From CAYPJE01 sp964410945 (GTDB lineage: Bacteria > Fidelibacterota > Marinisomatia > Marinisomatales > TCS56), in NCBI GenBank assembly GCA_964410945.1, contig CAYPJE010000023.1, positions 1 through 47,322 of the forward strand: DNA of 47,322 nucleotides, read 5' to 3'. Positions 24,398-32,668 of the stretch are shown in pieces (position 1 is the first letter of the stretch; each line of letters opens with the position of its first letter). The translations under genes and the position numbers were made by a program. Below the pieces are notes generated by a model. It was not told the DNA's origin, searched no databases, and saw only the letters and a program-made list of their open reading frames with translations.

Positions 24398-26554
24398 CTA
24401 ATTTACTATTCCCAGTTCGGCCAGCAATTCACTGGCGCCACTGTACTTCTCGGCCACCCACAAAACATATCTGATATCCACGGCAATCGAGCGGCTGTAG
24501 GCCTCATTCCAGGCAAAATCATTGATCGTTGCCTCGTAGGCCCGGTCAAAATTGACCCCTACCAGCTGGCCTTGGGCATTGAAAACAGCACTGCCGGAAT
24601 TGCCGCCGGTGGTATCCATATTATAAAGCATGCAGACCGGGACGCTTCTCAGTTTGGGATGAGCGTACCGGCCATAATCCCGTTTCTTGTACAGACTGGA
24701 TATTTTCGGTGGCAGATCGAAAGGTGCCACACCGGTATTCTTTTCAATTACGCCATCCAGGGTTGTCAACGGATCGCAATAAACGGCATCCGCGGGACTG
24801 TATCCACGAATGTGGCCATAGGTCAGACGCAAGGTACTGTTGGCATCGGGTACGAACTCTTCCTTCAGGAACATTTTTTTGACATCAATCAATTGATTGT
24901 GCAAGCGGTCCAGCTCACCTTTCCTGGCATCCTTGACGGCATCCTGGGCCTCAATGGCCGGGTATAGTTCCACAATGAACTGCATCACCGGATCTTCCAG
25001 GGCTTCCAGTTCAGCCACCGATTTGTCAATCATCTGGCGGGCATAATCAGGATCATTGAAATTGGTGTTAGTAAGCATCTCCCTAATATAGCCCTGCACA
25101 CTGATCCTGGGATCGCTCCCGTCCACATGACTGGTAATTGCTTCCAGCTGGAATTCATCCGTTAAGGCCAGATGCCGGTTAAAAATATCTTCAATCAGGA
25201 CCTGCTCCGCCGGCAGGTAATAATCATTCAGTTTTGTAAGTGTATACAACATCGTACGCTGGAAATTACTGGTGGTATAACGTTTCTTACGCTCTACTTC
25301 CGGTTTGGTCTGTTCAATGGCATTCTCATAAATGGTGAAGGCGGCATGCAGAGCCGGCGAGGCCGATGTTATCTTTCCCAGCACCATTTCATATTCAAAA
25401 CGTTGCCGGGCAGCGGTGTAGACAGCTTCTATTTCCGGCAGCACCGATCCGTACTCCTCCTGCAGGTTCTGATCGGCAGCGATGAATCCCATCAGATCGG
25501 CTTCTGCTTCCCGGCGTTGGTCAACCAGTCCGATCCTGCGGATACCCAACAATTTCCCACGATAGTTCTTCATCGTATTTGACAGTCCTTTGATCCGGGA
25601 GGCTAATTTCAGGGTCACGGCCCTATCAGTCTGACTCAGCCCATCCATAGTGGCGATCTGCCAGGAATAGAGTTGCTCGATCCAGGGCAGGCGCATCTCA
25701 TACTCATAGGCCAGATGATAGGATGTCCGGTGGCGATAGGTTCGTCCTGGATATCCCAGGATAAACACAAAATCCTCTTCATCGACTCCTTCGGGCGCGA
25801 CCTCGATCACCCGCTTGGGCTGGTATGGAACATTATCAGGTGAATATTCAGCAGGACTGCCATCCGGGGCCACATAGGCCCGCATGAAAGAAAAATCTCC
25901 GGTGTGGCGGGGCCAGATCCAGTTGTCGGTTTCTCCACCGTAGTTACCGATCGAACGTGGCGGTGCATATACCAGACGCACATCCTTGAGATAGGTATAC
26001 AGGAATAGAACATAGGTTTTACCGATAAACATCTCTGATACTTCGGAGCGCATTCCCGGATTTTCTTCATCGGAGCGGATCACAATTTCATTGATTTTCT
26101 GATCCACGGCCTGCTTGCGTTCGGCAGCCGTCATACCAGGTCGGATAGCACCGCGCACTTCTTCTGATACGTCCTGGTAAGATTCGGTGATGCGAACAGT
26201 GTAACTTGGTGCCGGGATTTCGTCCGTCAGCGCACGGGCCAGAAAACCATTCTGGAGATAATCAGCTTCGGTGGTGCTGGCCTGTTGAATCGCCCGGTAG
26301 GCACAATGATGATTAGTCAGGATCAGGCCCTGGCCCGAGACAAATGAACCGGAACAGCCACCGACCTTGCAGATCCCCGATACCAGGCTGATATCATCAG
26401 GATTATATAGCTCGGATAATTCAATTTCCAGTCCCTGCTCATTAAGGTCCAGCTGCGCTATTTCACTGAGTGGCCACATACCTTCTTCTGCAACAAGTGT
26501 GGAAAACATGAAAATAATACTCATTAACAAATGGTACTTCTGTGCTGATTTCAT
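24398..26554 (-). CDS. S46 family dipeptidyl peptidase, predicted acidic (DPP11-like) specificity
   Basis: This 718-aa periplasmic serine exopeptidase has a signal peptide (about 1-22). The catalytic residues are His83 in LTNHHCAY, Asp220 in RHTGDF and Ser653 in GGNSGSAV. The segment TDNWIWPRH holds the Asn/Trp that anchor the substrate N-terminus in the family. Eighteen residues after the Ser is Arg671 (FDR). In Porphyromonas DPP11 the residue at this spacing is Arg673, which selects Asp/Glu at P1, whereas DPP7 has Gly. Release of dipeptides with an acidic second residue is thus predicted. Three Cys (62, 67, 84) cluster near the catalytic His. The gene appears monocistronic and suggests peptide feeding. 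Confidence 0.95.
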   Translation of the reverse strand: MKSAQKYHLLMSIIFMFSTLVAEEGMWPLSEIAQLDLNEQGLEIELSELYNPDDISLVSGICKVGGCSGSFVSGQGLILTNHHCAYRAIQQASTTEADYLQNGFLARALTDEIPAPSYTVRITESYQDVSEEVRGAIRPGMTAAERKQAVDQKINEIVIRSDEENPGMRSEVSEMFIGKTYVLFLYTYLKDVRLVYAPPRSIGNYGGETDNWIWPRHTGDFSFMRAYVAPDGSPAEYSPDNVPYQPKRVIEVAPEGVDEEDFVFILGYPGRTYRHRTSYHLAYEYEMRLPWIEQLYSWQIATMDGLSQTDRAVTLKLASRIKGLSNTMKNYRGKLLGIRRIGLVDQRREAEADLMGFIAADQNLQEEYGSVLPEIEAVYTAARQRFEYEMVLGKITSASPALHAAFTIYENAIEQTKPEVERKKRYTTSNFQRTMLYTLTKLNDYYLPAEQVLIEDIFNRHLALTDEFQLEAITSHVDGSDPRISVQGYIREMLTNTNFNDPDYARQMIDKSVAELEALEDPVMQFIVELYPAIEAQDAVKDARKGELDRLHNQLIDVKKMFLKEEFVPDANSTLRLTYGHIRGYSPADAVYCDPLTTLDGVIEKNTGVAPFDLPPKISSLYKKRDYGRYAHPKLRSVPVCMLYNMDTTGGNSGSAVFNAQGQLVGVNFDRAYEATINDFAWNEAYSRSIAVDIRYVLWVAEKYSGASELLAELGIVN

Positions 26555-26765
26555 CGTATCACCGGTTTTTTTAACCTGAATTTAGGTTAACAGTCTATAA
26601 TTATTAAGCGGGAAGATTGGAAATATCGACCTTAACCGGACTGATCAGAATTGAAGACGCTGGGGGATGGGAACGGGATAAAATCCCACACTCCGATAGT
26701 TCCACATCCCACCAGTCATCTTAAGCTTGGAGAACCAGTGTATGATATATCTTAGAGGATACTGC

Positions 26766-27662
26766 CTAAAAACGTTTAGTGTAAAAATGACAGTAGGGCG
26801 TTCCACCCTTATTCTTGTAATAATCCTGATGGTAATTTTCTGCGGGCCAGAATTCGGAGGCTGCTGATATTTCAGTCGCAATATCAAATCCTTTGTTCAC
26901 AAGTGTATTCACCAGCTTTTCGGCCACGGCTTTCTGTTCACGGTTCAGATAGAAAAGGGCACTGCGGTACTGGGTACCAATATCCGGCCCCTGACGATCA
27001 ACCTGGGTCGGATCATGAGTTTCGAAAAATAACCGGGCTAATTCTTCATAGGTTATTTTCAGCGGATCGTAGATCACTTCCAGTGTTTCAACGTGACCGG
27101 TCGTACCGCTGCAGACTTCCTGATAGGTTGGGTCTGACTTATCGCCGCCCGAATATCCAACTGTCGTTGATAAGACACCAGCCAGGCTGGAAAAATGGTA
27201 TTCGATACCCCAGAAACAACCGGAGGCAAACAGGGCCCTTTTGGTTGCCGGTTCAAAATTCATCGAGATTGAATTGACACAATGGCGGGTATCTTTGTCA
27301 GTGAAGCCTTCGCCAAGAAAGACATGGCCAAGGTGGGCATCGCAGTTAGCACATAATATCTCGGTACGGCGGCCGTCAGCATCGGGAATTCGTTTGACAG
27401 CTCCATCGATATCATCATCAAAGCTGGGCCAGCCGCAATTTGAGTCAAATTTATCCTCTGACTGATACAACGGGGTATCGCAGCGTTTGCAAGTATAGGT
27501 GCCATCGGCTTTGTTGTTCAGGTATTTCCCAGACCAGGGCCGTTCGGTACCTTTGTGCACAATTACCCGTTCTTCCGCAGGTGTCAATTGGTTGAATTCC
27601 ATTATTCCTTGTCCAGTCAGAATATTTAATAAGAAAAGGGTCAGTAACAAATACCGACTCAT
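26766..27662 (-). CDS. msrAB: Exported fused peptide-methionine sulfoxide reductase (MsrB-MsrA)
   Basis: This 298-aa bifunctional repair enzyme has the MsrB domain first. Its zinc ligands are CKRC and CANC, GWPSF is present, and the catalytic Cys is in TRHCVNSISMNF. MsrA follows, with catalytic Cys in ASGCFWGIEYHF and the later Gly/Glu motifs GTTGHVETLEVIYDP. The two act on R- and S-methionine sulfoxide. A hydrophobic N-terminus (MSRYLLLTLFLLNILTGQG) suggests export to the periplasm. The ATG at 27662, four bases after the glutaredoxin stop, is preferred to an in-frame start at 27734, which lies inside the glutaredoxin gene. The order B then A is the reverse of the Neisseria PilB order. Confidence 0.93.
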   Translation of the reverse strand: MSRYLLLTLFLLNILTGQGIMEFNQLTPAEERVIVHKGTERPWSGKYLNNKADGTYTCKRCDTPLYQSEDKFDSNCGWPSFDDDIDGAVKRIPDADGRRTEILCANCDAHLGHVFLGEGFTDKDTRHCVNSISMNFEPATKRALFASGCFWGIEYHFSSLAGVLSTTVGYSGGDKSDPTYQEVCSGTTGHVETLEVIYDPLKITYEELARLFFETHDPTQVDRQGPDIGTQYRSALFYLNREQKAVAEKLVNTLVNKGFDIATEISAASEFWPAENYHQDYYKNKGGTPYCHFYTKRF

Positions 27663-27666
27663 CAAA

Positions 27667-28005
27667 TTAACCGGCTTCCGCCTTGAAACGGTCAGTGGAA
27701 ATCCCCAGTAGTCCCTGGAGTTCTCCGGATTCATACATCTCCATCATGATGTCGCTGCCTCCAATCAACTGTCCACGGATATACAACTGTGGAGAAGTCG
27801 GCCAACCGTACAAATCACGCAGAGTAAATACGATATTGGGATGGTCCTCCAGCAGATTCACATCTTTGAAAGGGACATTTAGATATTTGAGGATATTTAC
27901 GGCACGGGCTGAAAAGCCGCAGCGCGGTTCATCCTTGGTACCTTTCATAAACAGTACCACATCGTTCCCAATTATTGTATCCTTGATCATTTGCGAATAT
28001 TCCAT
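27667..28005 (-). CDS. grxD: Monothiol (CGFS) glutaredoxin
   Basis: This 112-aa class II glutaredoxin has the active motif CGFS in EPRCGFSARAV, the cis-Pro segment GWPTSPQLYIRG and the glutathione-site GGSD. Proteins of this type bind a 2Fe-2S cluster with glutathione and deliver it to target proteins. They form complexes with BolA, which is encoded immediately upstream with a one-base overlap (TGATG). MsrBA follows four bases downstream, so all three are likely one transcript. Confidence 0.96.
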   Translation of the reverse strand: MEYSQMIKDTIIGNDVVLFMKGTKDEPRCGFSARAVNILKYLNVPFKDVNLLEDHPNIVFTLRDLYGWPTSPQLYIRGQLIGGSDIMMEMYESGELQGLLGISTDRFKAEAG

Positions 28006-28307
28006 CAGTGTTCCTTTTGCGGTGCGCGGGTTTTAATTGTCAAGGCATGGATAAAACCACCATTGATCTGCATCAGATCGGCCAGAGCGTCATGAATCTG
28101 CCGGTGCTGTTCCAGTAAGGGTAGATTTTGAAATCCGGGCCAGACCACCTCGATTTTCAGATGATTACCGGCCTTACCCTGGGGTGCATAATGCTCACTC
28201 CCGGAGCGACCGTTAACCTTCACCACGCCGCCAGGAAAGGCTGTCTGCAGACAGTTAAAGACTGTTTTGAAATTATTATCCAATTTAATATTAAGATTCA
28301 ATCTCAT
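28005..28307 (-). CDS. bolA: BolA family protein
   Basis: This protein of about 100 aa has the BolA alpha/beta fold. A variable N-terminus is followed by HLKIEVVWPGFQNLPLLEQHRQIHDALADLM and the C-terminal signature IHALTIKTRAP, whose His is the usual cluster ligand. It works with monothiol glutaredoxins in Fe-S handling, and the overlapping downstream gene encodes one. The ATG at 28307 is preferred; another ATG at 28319 would add four residues. Confidence 0.9.
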   Translation of the reverse strand: MRLNLNIKLDNNFKTVFNCLQTAFPGGVVKVNGRSGSEHYAPQGKAGNHLKIEVVWPGFQNLPLLEQHRQIHDALADLMQINGGFIHALTIKTRAPQKEH

Positions 28308-28392
28308 TATAACAACCATTATTACAACACAGTTCCCAATAATCTTTGTTTGACAGGAAACAGTGATCAGGACCGATCAGTCAATATGGAAA

Positions 28393-28632
28393 TCAGTCTT
28401 TCCAGACTACCTTGGCCAATTCGTACAGACCAACGATTACACCCAGGATCAGACCGCCCAACAACAACCAGGGTTGGGTATTCAACCATTTATCCAATGT
28501 ATACCCACAGGCACCCAGCAGCAGAATAGCGCCGATCATCGTATAGGAAGCCGAGGCCGCCGGTCCGGCATTACGGATCGTCCGTTGCAGGAATTCAAAC
28601 GATTCTGACAGGAAGTTCTTCTGTTCGTTCAT
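28393..28632 (-). CDS. atpZ: AtpZ/AtpI family protein (ATPase gene1)
   Basis: This 79-aa protein has two membrane spans: GPAASASYTMIGAILLLGACGY and PWLLLGGLILGVIVGLYELAKVV. The layout and the linker DKWLNTQPW are characteristic of the AtpZ (PF09527-type) partner of the ATP synthase, which with AtpI aids Fo assembly or Mg2+/Ca2+ transport. It is about 21 kb from the rest of the ATP synthase genes. No ribosome-binding site is visible because a hairpin terminator-like structure ends 11 bases before the ATG. Confidence 0.88.
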   Translation of the reverse strand: MNEQKNFLSESFEFLQRTIRNAGPAASASYTMIGAILLLGACGYTLDKWLNTQPWLLLGGLILGVIVGLYELAKVVWKD

Positions 28633-28643
28633 ATTTTAATATA

Positions 28644-28674
28644 AAATGACCGCTGCAGTTTACAGCGGTCATTT
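28644..28674 (-). terminator. Terminator-like hairpin between bactofilin and atpZ
   Basis: A perfect 12-bp stem (28644-28655 with 28663-28674; CAGCGGTCATTT on one arm) with a 7-base loop lies between the bactofilin stop and the atpZ start. Read on the minus strand, it ends in TTTTATATTAAAAT, so it looks like an intrinsic terminator. The atpZ ATG comes only 11 bases later. Confidence 0.75.
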
Positions 28675-28700
28675 CAACTAACAAAATTTTACAGTGTCGG

Positions 28701-29099
28701 TTAATCAGTATCAGACCGGTTGCCTGTCGATTCATCCGGCACCTTAACCGGAGCTGCGGGTGAACCGGCCGCCAGGTCACATTTCCCTTCCAACCGGGCA
28801 CCTTCATCTATCAGCAGGCTGCGGTAGACCAGGTCACCGATCAGTACCGATTCAGAGCCCAGCACCGCCCGGTTATCGACGGTCACGTTGCCCTGTACCC
28901 GTCCGTTGATATGGATATCGCTGGCAATAATGTCACCGAGAACCTCGCCGCTGGAAGCCACACGTACCGGTCCCTGGGTGGTCACATCACCATGAATTTT
29001 ACCATAAATTATAAGTCCGCTTTTTAGGGTGACATCACCATCGATGACCATCTCGGCACCGATCATTGAATGAACATCTTTGAAGTCTATTTTATCCAT
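28701..29099 (-). CDS. Bactofilin
   Basis: This 132-aa cytoskeletal protein has the bactofilin beta-helix: repeated short strands with G-D turns (DGDVTLKSGLIIYGKIHGDV, GEVLGDIIASDIHINGRVQGNV, SVLIGDLVYRSLLIDEGARLEG) and a disordered Pro/Ser tail. Bactofilins polymerise without nucleotide and often recruit M23 peptidases to shape the cell. Here an M23 gene overlaps it by 8 bases upstream, and ParA/ParB are also near, a partnership known in other bacteria. Confidence 0.94.
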   Translation of the reverse strand: MDKIDFKDVHSMIGAEMVIDGDVTLKSGLIIYGKIHGDVTTQGPVRVASSGEVLGDIIASDIHINGRVQGNVTVDNRAVLGSESVLIGDLVYRSLLIDEGARLEGKCDLAAGSPAAPVKVPDESTGNRSDTD

Positions 29100-29892
29100 C
29101 GTTTGCCTTACTCACATTCTTATCCCGCCACTGAGGGAAATATATTTTGGGGTCCAGGGATCGTCCTTCCTTCCAGATTTCAAAATGCAGATGCGGCCCG
29201 GAGGACAAACCGGTATTGCCGGCCTGTGCGATAACTTCTCCCCTTCGGACATACTCCCGCTGTTCCACCAGATTACGCTGGTTATGTCCATAGATCGTAA
29301 AATAGTCGTCGCCATGATAAATGATAATATAATTACCCATATTGTAGGTCCAGCCGGCATACACAACATAACCCGAAGCGGCTGCTTTCACCGGATCGCC
29401 TTCCTTGATGGCAATATCGAGACCATAATGGTTTTCATATGAAAAGACCGAATGATAGTCCATATCACTGGTAATGAAACCATCCACCGGAAGAACCGAA
29501 GGAATATTCTCGCTGTAGGAAATATAAATTCGCGGATCAACCGGGTTCTCCAGGGCACCGCCACTGGTATCATTGACACCTGTTTCCGGTTTTACTGTTA
29601 TATCTGCCCCCAGGCTCTGGCGAACAAATGAATTCATCTGCCGGAAATTGTTCAATTCACGCGTCAATTCAAGGACTTTGGTGCGCTCACTCAACAATTC
29701 CATCTGGCGGGCTTCCAGTTCCTGATATGACAGAACCTTCGGACCGTAATACCAGAAAACCGCTATCAGGCTGATCACGATTGCGGAAAACAGAATAATC
29801 AACCGGCGCAATCCTTTCCGGGTAATCTGGAAACTGCGGTTATTCTCAGAATTATCCGGGACGATCAGGACGGTGTATTTGGTTGGTTTCAT
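29092..29892 (-). CDS. M23 family peptidoglycan endopeptidase, membrane anchored
   Basis: This 266-aa protein has a short cytoplasmic N-terminus, a membrane span (about residues 32-52, IILFSAIVISLIAVFWYYG), a coiled-coil stretch (about 55-95) and a LytM/M23 domain. Zinc and catalytic residues are in HYGLDIAIKEGDPV (HxxxD) and SGPHLHFEIW (HxH). It probably cuts peptide cross-links in the wall. Overlap with the bactofilin gene suggests it is localised by the filament. Confidence 0.93.
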   Translation of the reverse strand: MKPTKYTVLIVPDNSENNRSFQITRKGLRRLIILFSAIVISLIAVFWYYGPKVLSYQELEARQMELLSERTKVLELTRELNNFRQMNSFVRQSLGADITVKPETGVNDTSGGALENPVDPRIYISYSENIPSVLPVDGFITSDMDYHSVFSYENHYGLDIAIKEGDPVKAAASGYVVYAGWTYNMGNYIIIYHGDDYFTIYGHNQRNLVEQREYVRRGEVIAQAGNTGLSSGPHLHFEIWKEGRSLDPKIYFPQWRDKNVSKANDG

Positions 29893-29912
29893 GATTCTAA
29901 CACGACCAGAGG

Positions 29913-30770
29913 TTATTCCTCGATTGAACGCAATAATTCAAGGATGCGTTCCAGGTCATCATCCGAATAATAATTAATGGCTATACTTCCACCATCCTTA
30001 CCGGACTTCATTTTTACTTTTGTCCCAAGCAATGCTATTAATTCGTCCTCGATTGCTTTCACCTGTGGGGAAACACGGCGGCTTTTCGCAGTAGATTTTT
30101 TACCGGTTGATGGTTCATTCAGCTGTTGAACCAACGCCTCAACAACCCGCACACTAAGCCCTTCCTTGACCACCGTCTGCCAGAGATTCAATTGCGCCTT
30201 GGTTGTTTTCAGTCCCAGCAACGCCCGCCCGTGGCCAGCGGATATATCCTGCTCCCGGAGACTGCGTTTTATGTCGGTCGGCAGTTTCAGCAGCCGCAGG
30301 GAATTGGTAATGGTCACGCGCTTCTTGCCGACTGCTTTGGCAATTTCATCCTGCGAAAGGTCATGTTTACCATTTAGGACAGCATAAGCTTCCGCTTCTT
30401 CGATCGGATTCAAATTCTCACGCTGGATATTTTCGATCAGGGCCACTTCCATCATATCGACATCGTCACTGATCTCGATGATATAAGCAGGTATCTCGGT
30501 CAAACCAGCGATCTGGGCCGCCCGCCAGCGCCGTTCACCGGCAATCAGGACATAGCCTTCTTCGGTGTCGCGCAGAGTGACCGGGGTTATCACACCCTTC
30601 TGTTTGATCGAATCAGCCAGCTCCTGCAACGCTTCCGGGTCAAATACCTGCCGGGGCTGAAGAGGATTGGTTTTAATCTCCCTGATCGATATCGCCGCTA
30701 CCCCGGATGCAGGAGCATCCTGGTGGGAAGCAATAATCGCATCCAGTCCTTTACCCAGCCGTCTTACCAT
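29913..30770 (-). CDS. parB: Chromosome partitioning protein ParB
   Basis: This 285-aa protein has the ParB/Srx CTPase domain (IREIKTNPLQPRQVFDP, GERRWRAAQIAGL), a helix-turn-helix (LSQDEIAKAVGKKRVTITNS) and a C-terminal dimerisation helix. It binds parS near the origin and loads as a clamp. No full TGTTTCACGTGAAACA-type parS was found by reading the window. The gene overlaps parA by 20 bases. Confidence 0.97.
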   Translation of the reverse strand: MVRRLGKGLDAIIASHQDAPASGVAAISIREIKTNPLQPRQVFDPEALQELADSIKQKGVITPVTLRDTEEGYVLIAGERRWRAAQIAGLTEIPAYIIEISDDVDMMEVALIENIQRENLNPIEEAEAYAVLNGKHDLSQDEIAKAVGKKRVTITNSLRLLKLPTDIKRSLREQDISAGHGRALLGLKTTKAQLNLWQTVVKEGLSVRVVEALVQQLNEPSTGKKSTAKSRRVSPQVKAIEDELIALLGTKVKMKSGKDGGSIAINYYSDDDLERILELLRSIEE

Positions 30771-31527
30771 CGCGCTCTAATAGCTCCTCAACTAAACTGA
30801 TATAATTTTTCGCCCCGGTGGAATTGGCGTCGTACAACAGGACCGGTTTACCAAAACTGGGCGCCTCACCCAAGCGCACATTACGATGAATGATGGAATC
30901 GAAAATCTTGTCATCAAAATGGCCGCGAACCTCATCCTCCACCTGGCGGGACAGATTCAACCGGCCATCATACATGGTTAAAAGAACACCTTCGATCTGC
31001 AAATTCTTGTTCAGGTGCTTCTGGACCAGCCGGATCGTATTTAACAGCTGTCCCAGACCTTCCAGGGCATAATATTCACACTGGATTGGTATCAGAACCG
31101 AGTCGGCAGCAGTAAGGGCATTGATGGTCAACAATCCCAGCGATGGCGGACAGTCAATGATAATGAAATCATATTTGCTGCGAACTGAATCCAGTTTCTG
31201 TTTCAGTTGGTATTCCCGTGCCAGAACGCTCACCAGCTCAATTTCAGCACCTACCAAATCCTTGGTGGAGGTCAACAAATCCAGATTCTCGAACCTGGTT
31301 GGTGTTATGGCTTTGTCCACAGGAACGTTATCAATCAGGACATCGTAAACAGAGTATTTGGATTCTTCGGTCAGATCTGAAACACCTACACTGGCATTGG
31401 CCTGGGGATCGATATCGATCAAAAGGGTCTTCACTTCGGTAACGGCCAGGCTCACCGCCGTGTTAACAGCCGTGGTGGTTTTCCCCACACCGCCCTTCTG
31501 GTTGGCAATAACAATAATTTTTGACAT
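30751..31527 (-). CDS. parA: Chromosome partitioning ATPase ParA/Soj
   Basis: This 258-aa ATPase has the deviant Walker A KGGVGKTTTAVNTAVSLA, the DIDPQANASVGV motif and DFIIIDCPPSLGLLT, all typical of chromosomal ParA. With ParB it moves or positions the replication origin region. Its presence suggests that this part of the chromosome could lie within reach of the origin, although no dnaA, gidA or rnpA genes are in the window. It follows the flavodoxin-like gene by 34 bp. Confidence 0.98.
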   Translation of the reverse strand: MSKIIVIANQKGGVGKTTTAVNTAVSLAVTEVKTLLIDIDPQANASVGVSDLTEESKYSVYDVLIDNVPVDKAITPTRFENLDLLTSTKDLVGAEIELVSVLAREYQLKQKLDSVRSKYDFIIIDCPPSLGLLTINALTAADSVLIPIQCEYYALEGLGQLLNTIRLVQKHLNKNLQIEGVLLTMYDGRLNLSRQVEDEVRGHFDDKIFDSIIHRNVRLGEAPSFGKPVLLYDANSTGAKNYISLVEELLERDGKTAG

Positions 31528-31561
31528 ATGAATTGTATTCTGAAATAAACTGAAGGCGAAT

Positions 31562-32044
31562 TTAGCCGAAAGGGATCGTCAAAGCCAAGAAGTAACCCAA
31601 AAGTAAGAACGGAGTACTGGAGTTATGGAGTGTTACAGTTTTAAGGAAAGATTTATCTTTCCTGGAGAGCTTCCCATTTCTCGATTTCAGCTCCAGTTCC
31701 GGTAGTTCAAATTTGGAATCAAGATAACGGTACATTTTTTTGAACATACTTCCCGTGAAAAATTTATAGGTGGTGAAAAGAACCAATTTCACACCAGGCA
31801 TTTCCGGCAACCGGGCGGCAAAGCGCTGCCAGGTTTTGTCGGGGTGCTGGAACACTACCATCAAACCGTGAGTCCAGCAGCCCAACATCACTAAATCAGC
31901 CCCCTCCAGGATTTCAGGTGCATACTCCAGAATTGAATGCACCTTGACATCGATTTTCTGTGATTCCAAATATGCCCCGATTTCATTGGCATACTGCTGG
32001 GTCGTCCCTGTCTTACTGTGATAAAATATGATGATCTTTTTCAT
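31562..32044 (-). CDS. Flavodoxin-like protein
   Basis: This 160-aa protein has the flavodoxin fold. The FMN phosphate loop is FYHSKTGTTQQYANEI, followed by ADLVMLGCWTHGL (second FMN loop region) and VKLVLFTTYKF. The C-terminal end is more hydrophobic and basic than usual (TPFLLLGYFLALTIPFG), which suggests membrane association. The redox partner is unknown. It is the first minus-strand gene before parA. Confidence 0.82.
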   Translation of the reverse strand: MKKIIIFYHSKTGTTQQYANEIGAYLESQKIDVKVHSILEYAPEILEGADLVMLGCWTHGLMVVFQHPDKTWQRFAARLPEMPGVKLVLFTTYKFFTGSMFKKMYRYLDSKFELPELELKSRNGKLSRKDKSFLKTVTLHNSSTPFLLLGYFLALTIPFG

Positions 32045-32257
32045 TTCCTGTTTCCGTTACCCGTTTTATTACCGGATATAATTTATTCAGGTATTACCAG
32101 GGAATTTACCCCCAATTTTCAACCTCTTTGCTCATACTATTCACCTTTAATATCCTATTCCCGGTTTCTCGTTTCATATCCGAAAATAGCGGTCAATTGT
32201 TTATATTCAACAGTTAATGATAGCAGATTTGCACAGTTATAGTGGAGATATTAATCA

Positions 32258-32668
32258 GTGAACGACGATATTCGCTGGATTCAACGCTTGAACCATTTTT
32301 CCAAGGCATTTGACCAACTAACCAGATTCATTGATAAAGGCACTTTAAACGAACTGGAAGAACAGGGCTTGATCCAGTCCTTTGAATACACTTATGAACT
32401 GGCATGGAATACCCTGAAGGATTATTTTGAAGCCCCGGGCGAGATAAAAATAAATGGCAGCCGCGATGCCTTCAGGCTGGCTTTCAGGCGTGAAATAATC
32501 AAGCGCGGTGATACCTGGATGGAAATGGTAAAGAGCCGTACACTGACCAGCCACACCTTTAATGAAGATATTGCAAAACAAATTGTAAGCGCAATTAGAG
32601 ACCAATATTACATTGAGTTTAAATCACTTCAGAATAAACTCAATTCGCTGAAGGAATCAAATGGCTGA
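32258..32668 (+). CDS. HI0074-type HEPN nucleotidyltransferase substrate-binding protein
   Basis: This 136-aa helical protein is of the HI0074 (NTase_sub_bind) family: IRWIQRLNHFSKAFDQL, the core IQSFEYTYELAWNTLKDYFE, then SRDAFRLAFREIIKRGDTWMEMVKSRTLTSHTF-like order and a final RDQYYIEF. It starts at GTG with GGAG upstream. The RxxxxH RNase motif of toxic HEPN proteins is not present. Together with the overlapping MNT gene it forms a two-gene HEPN/MNT module, of the kind listed as possible toxin-antitoxin or regulatory nucleotidyltransferase pairs. Confidence 0.9.
   Translation: MNDDIRWIQRLNHFSKAFDQLTRFIDKGTLNELEEQGLIQSFEYTYELAWNTLKDYFEAPGEIKINGSRDAFRLAFRREIIKRGDTWMEMVKSRTLTSHTFNEDIAKQIVSAIRDQYYIEFKSLQNKLNSLKESNG

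Noticed and set aside
29913..31527. Plasmid-type partition locus
   Set aside because: The ParA and ParB sequences, the bactofilin/M23/atpZ neighbours and the housekeeping genes around them fit a chromosome.
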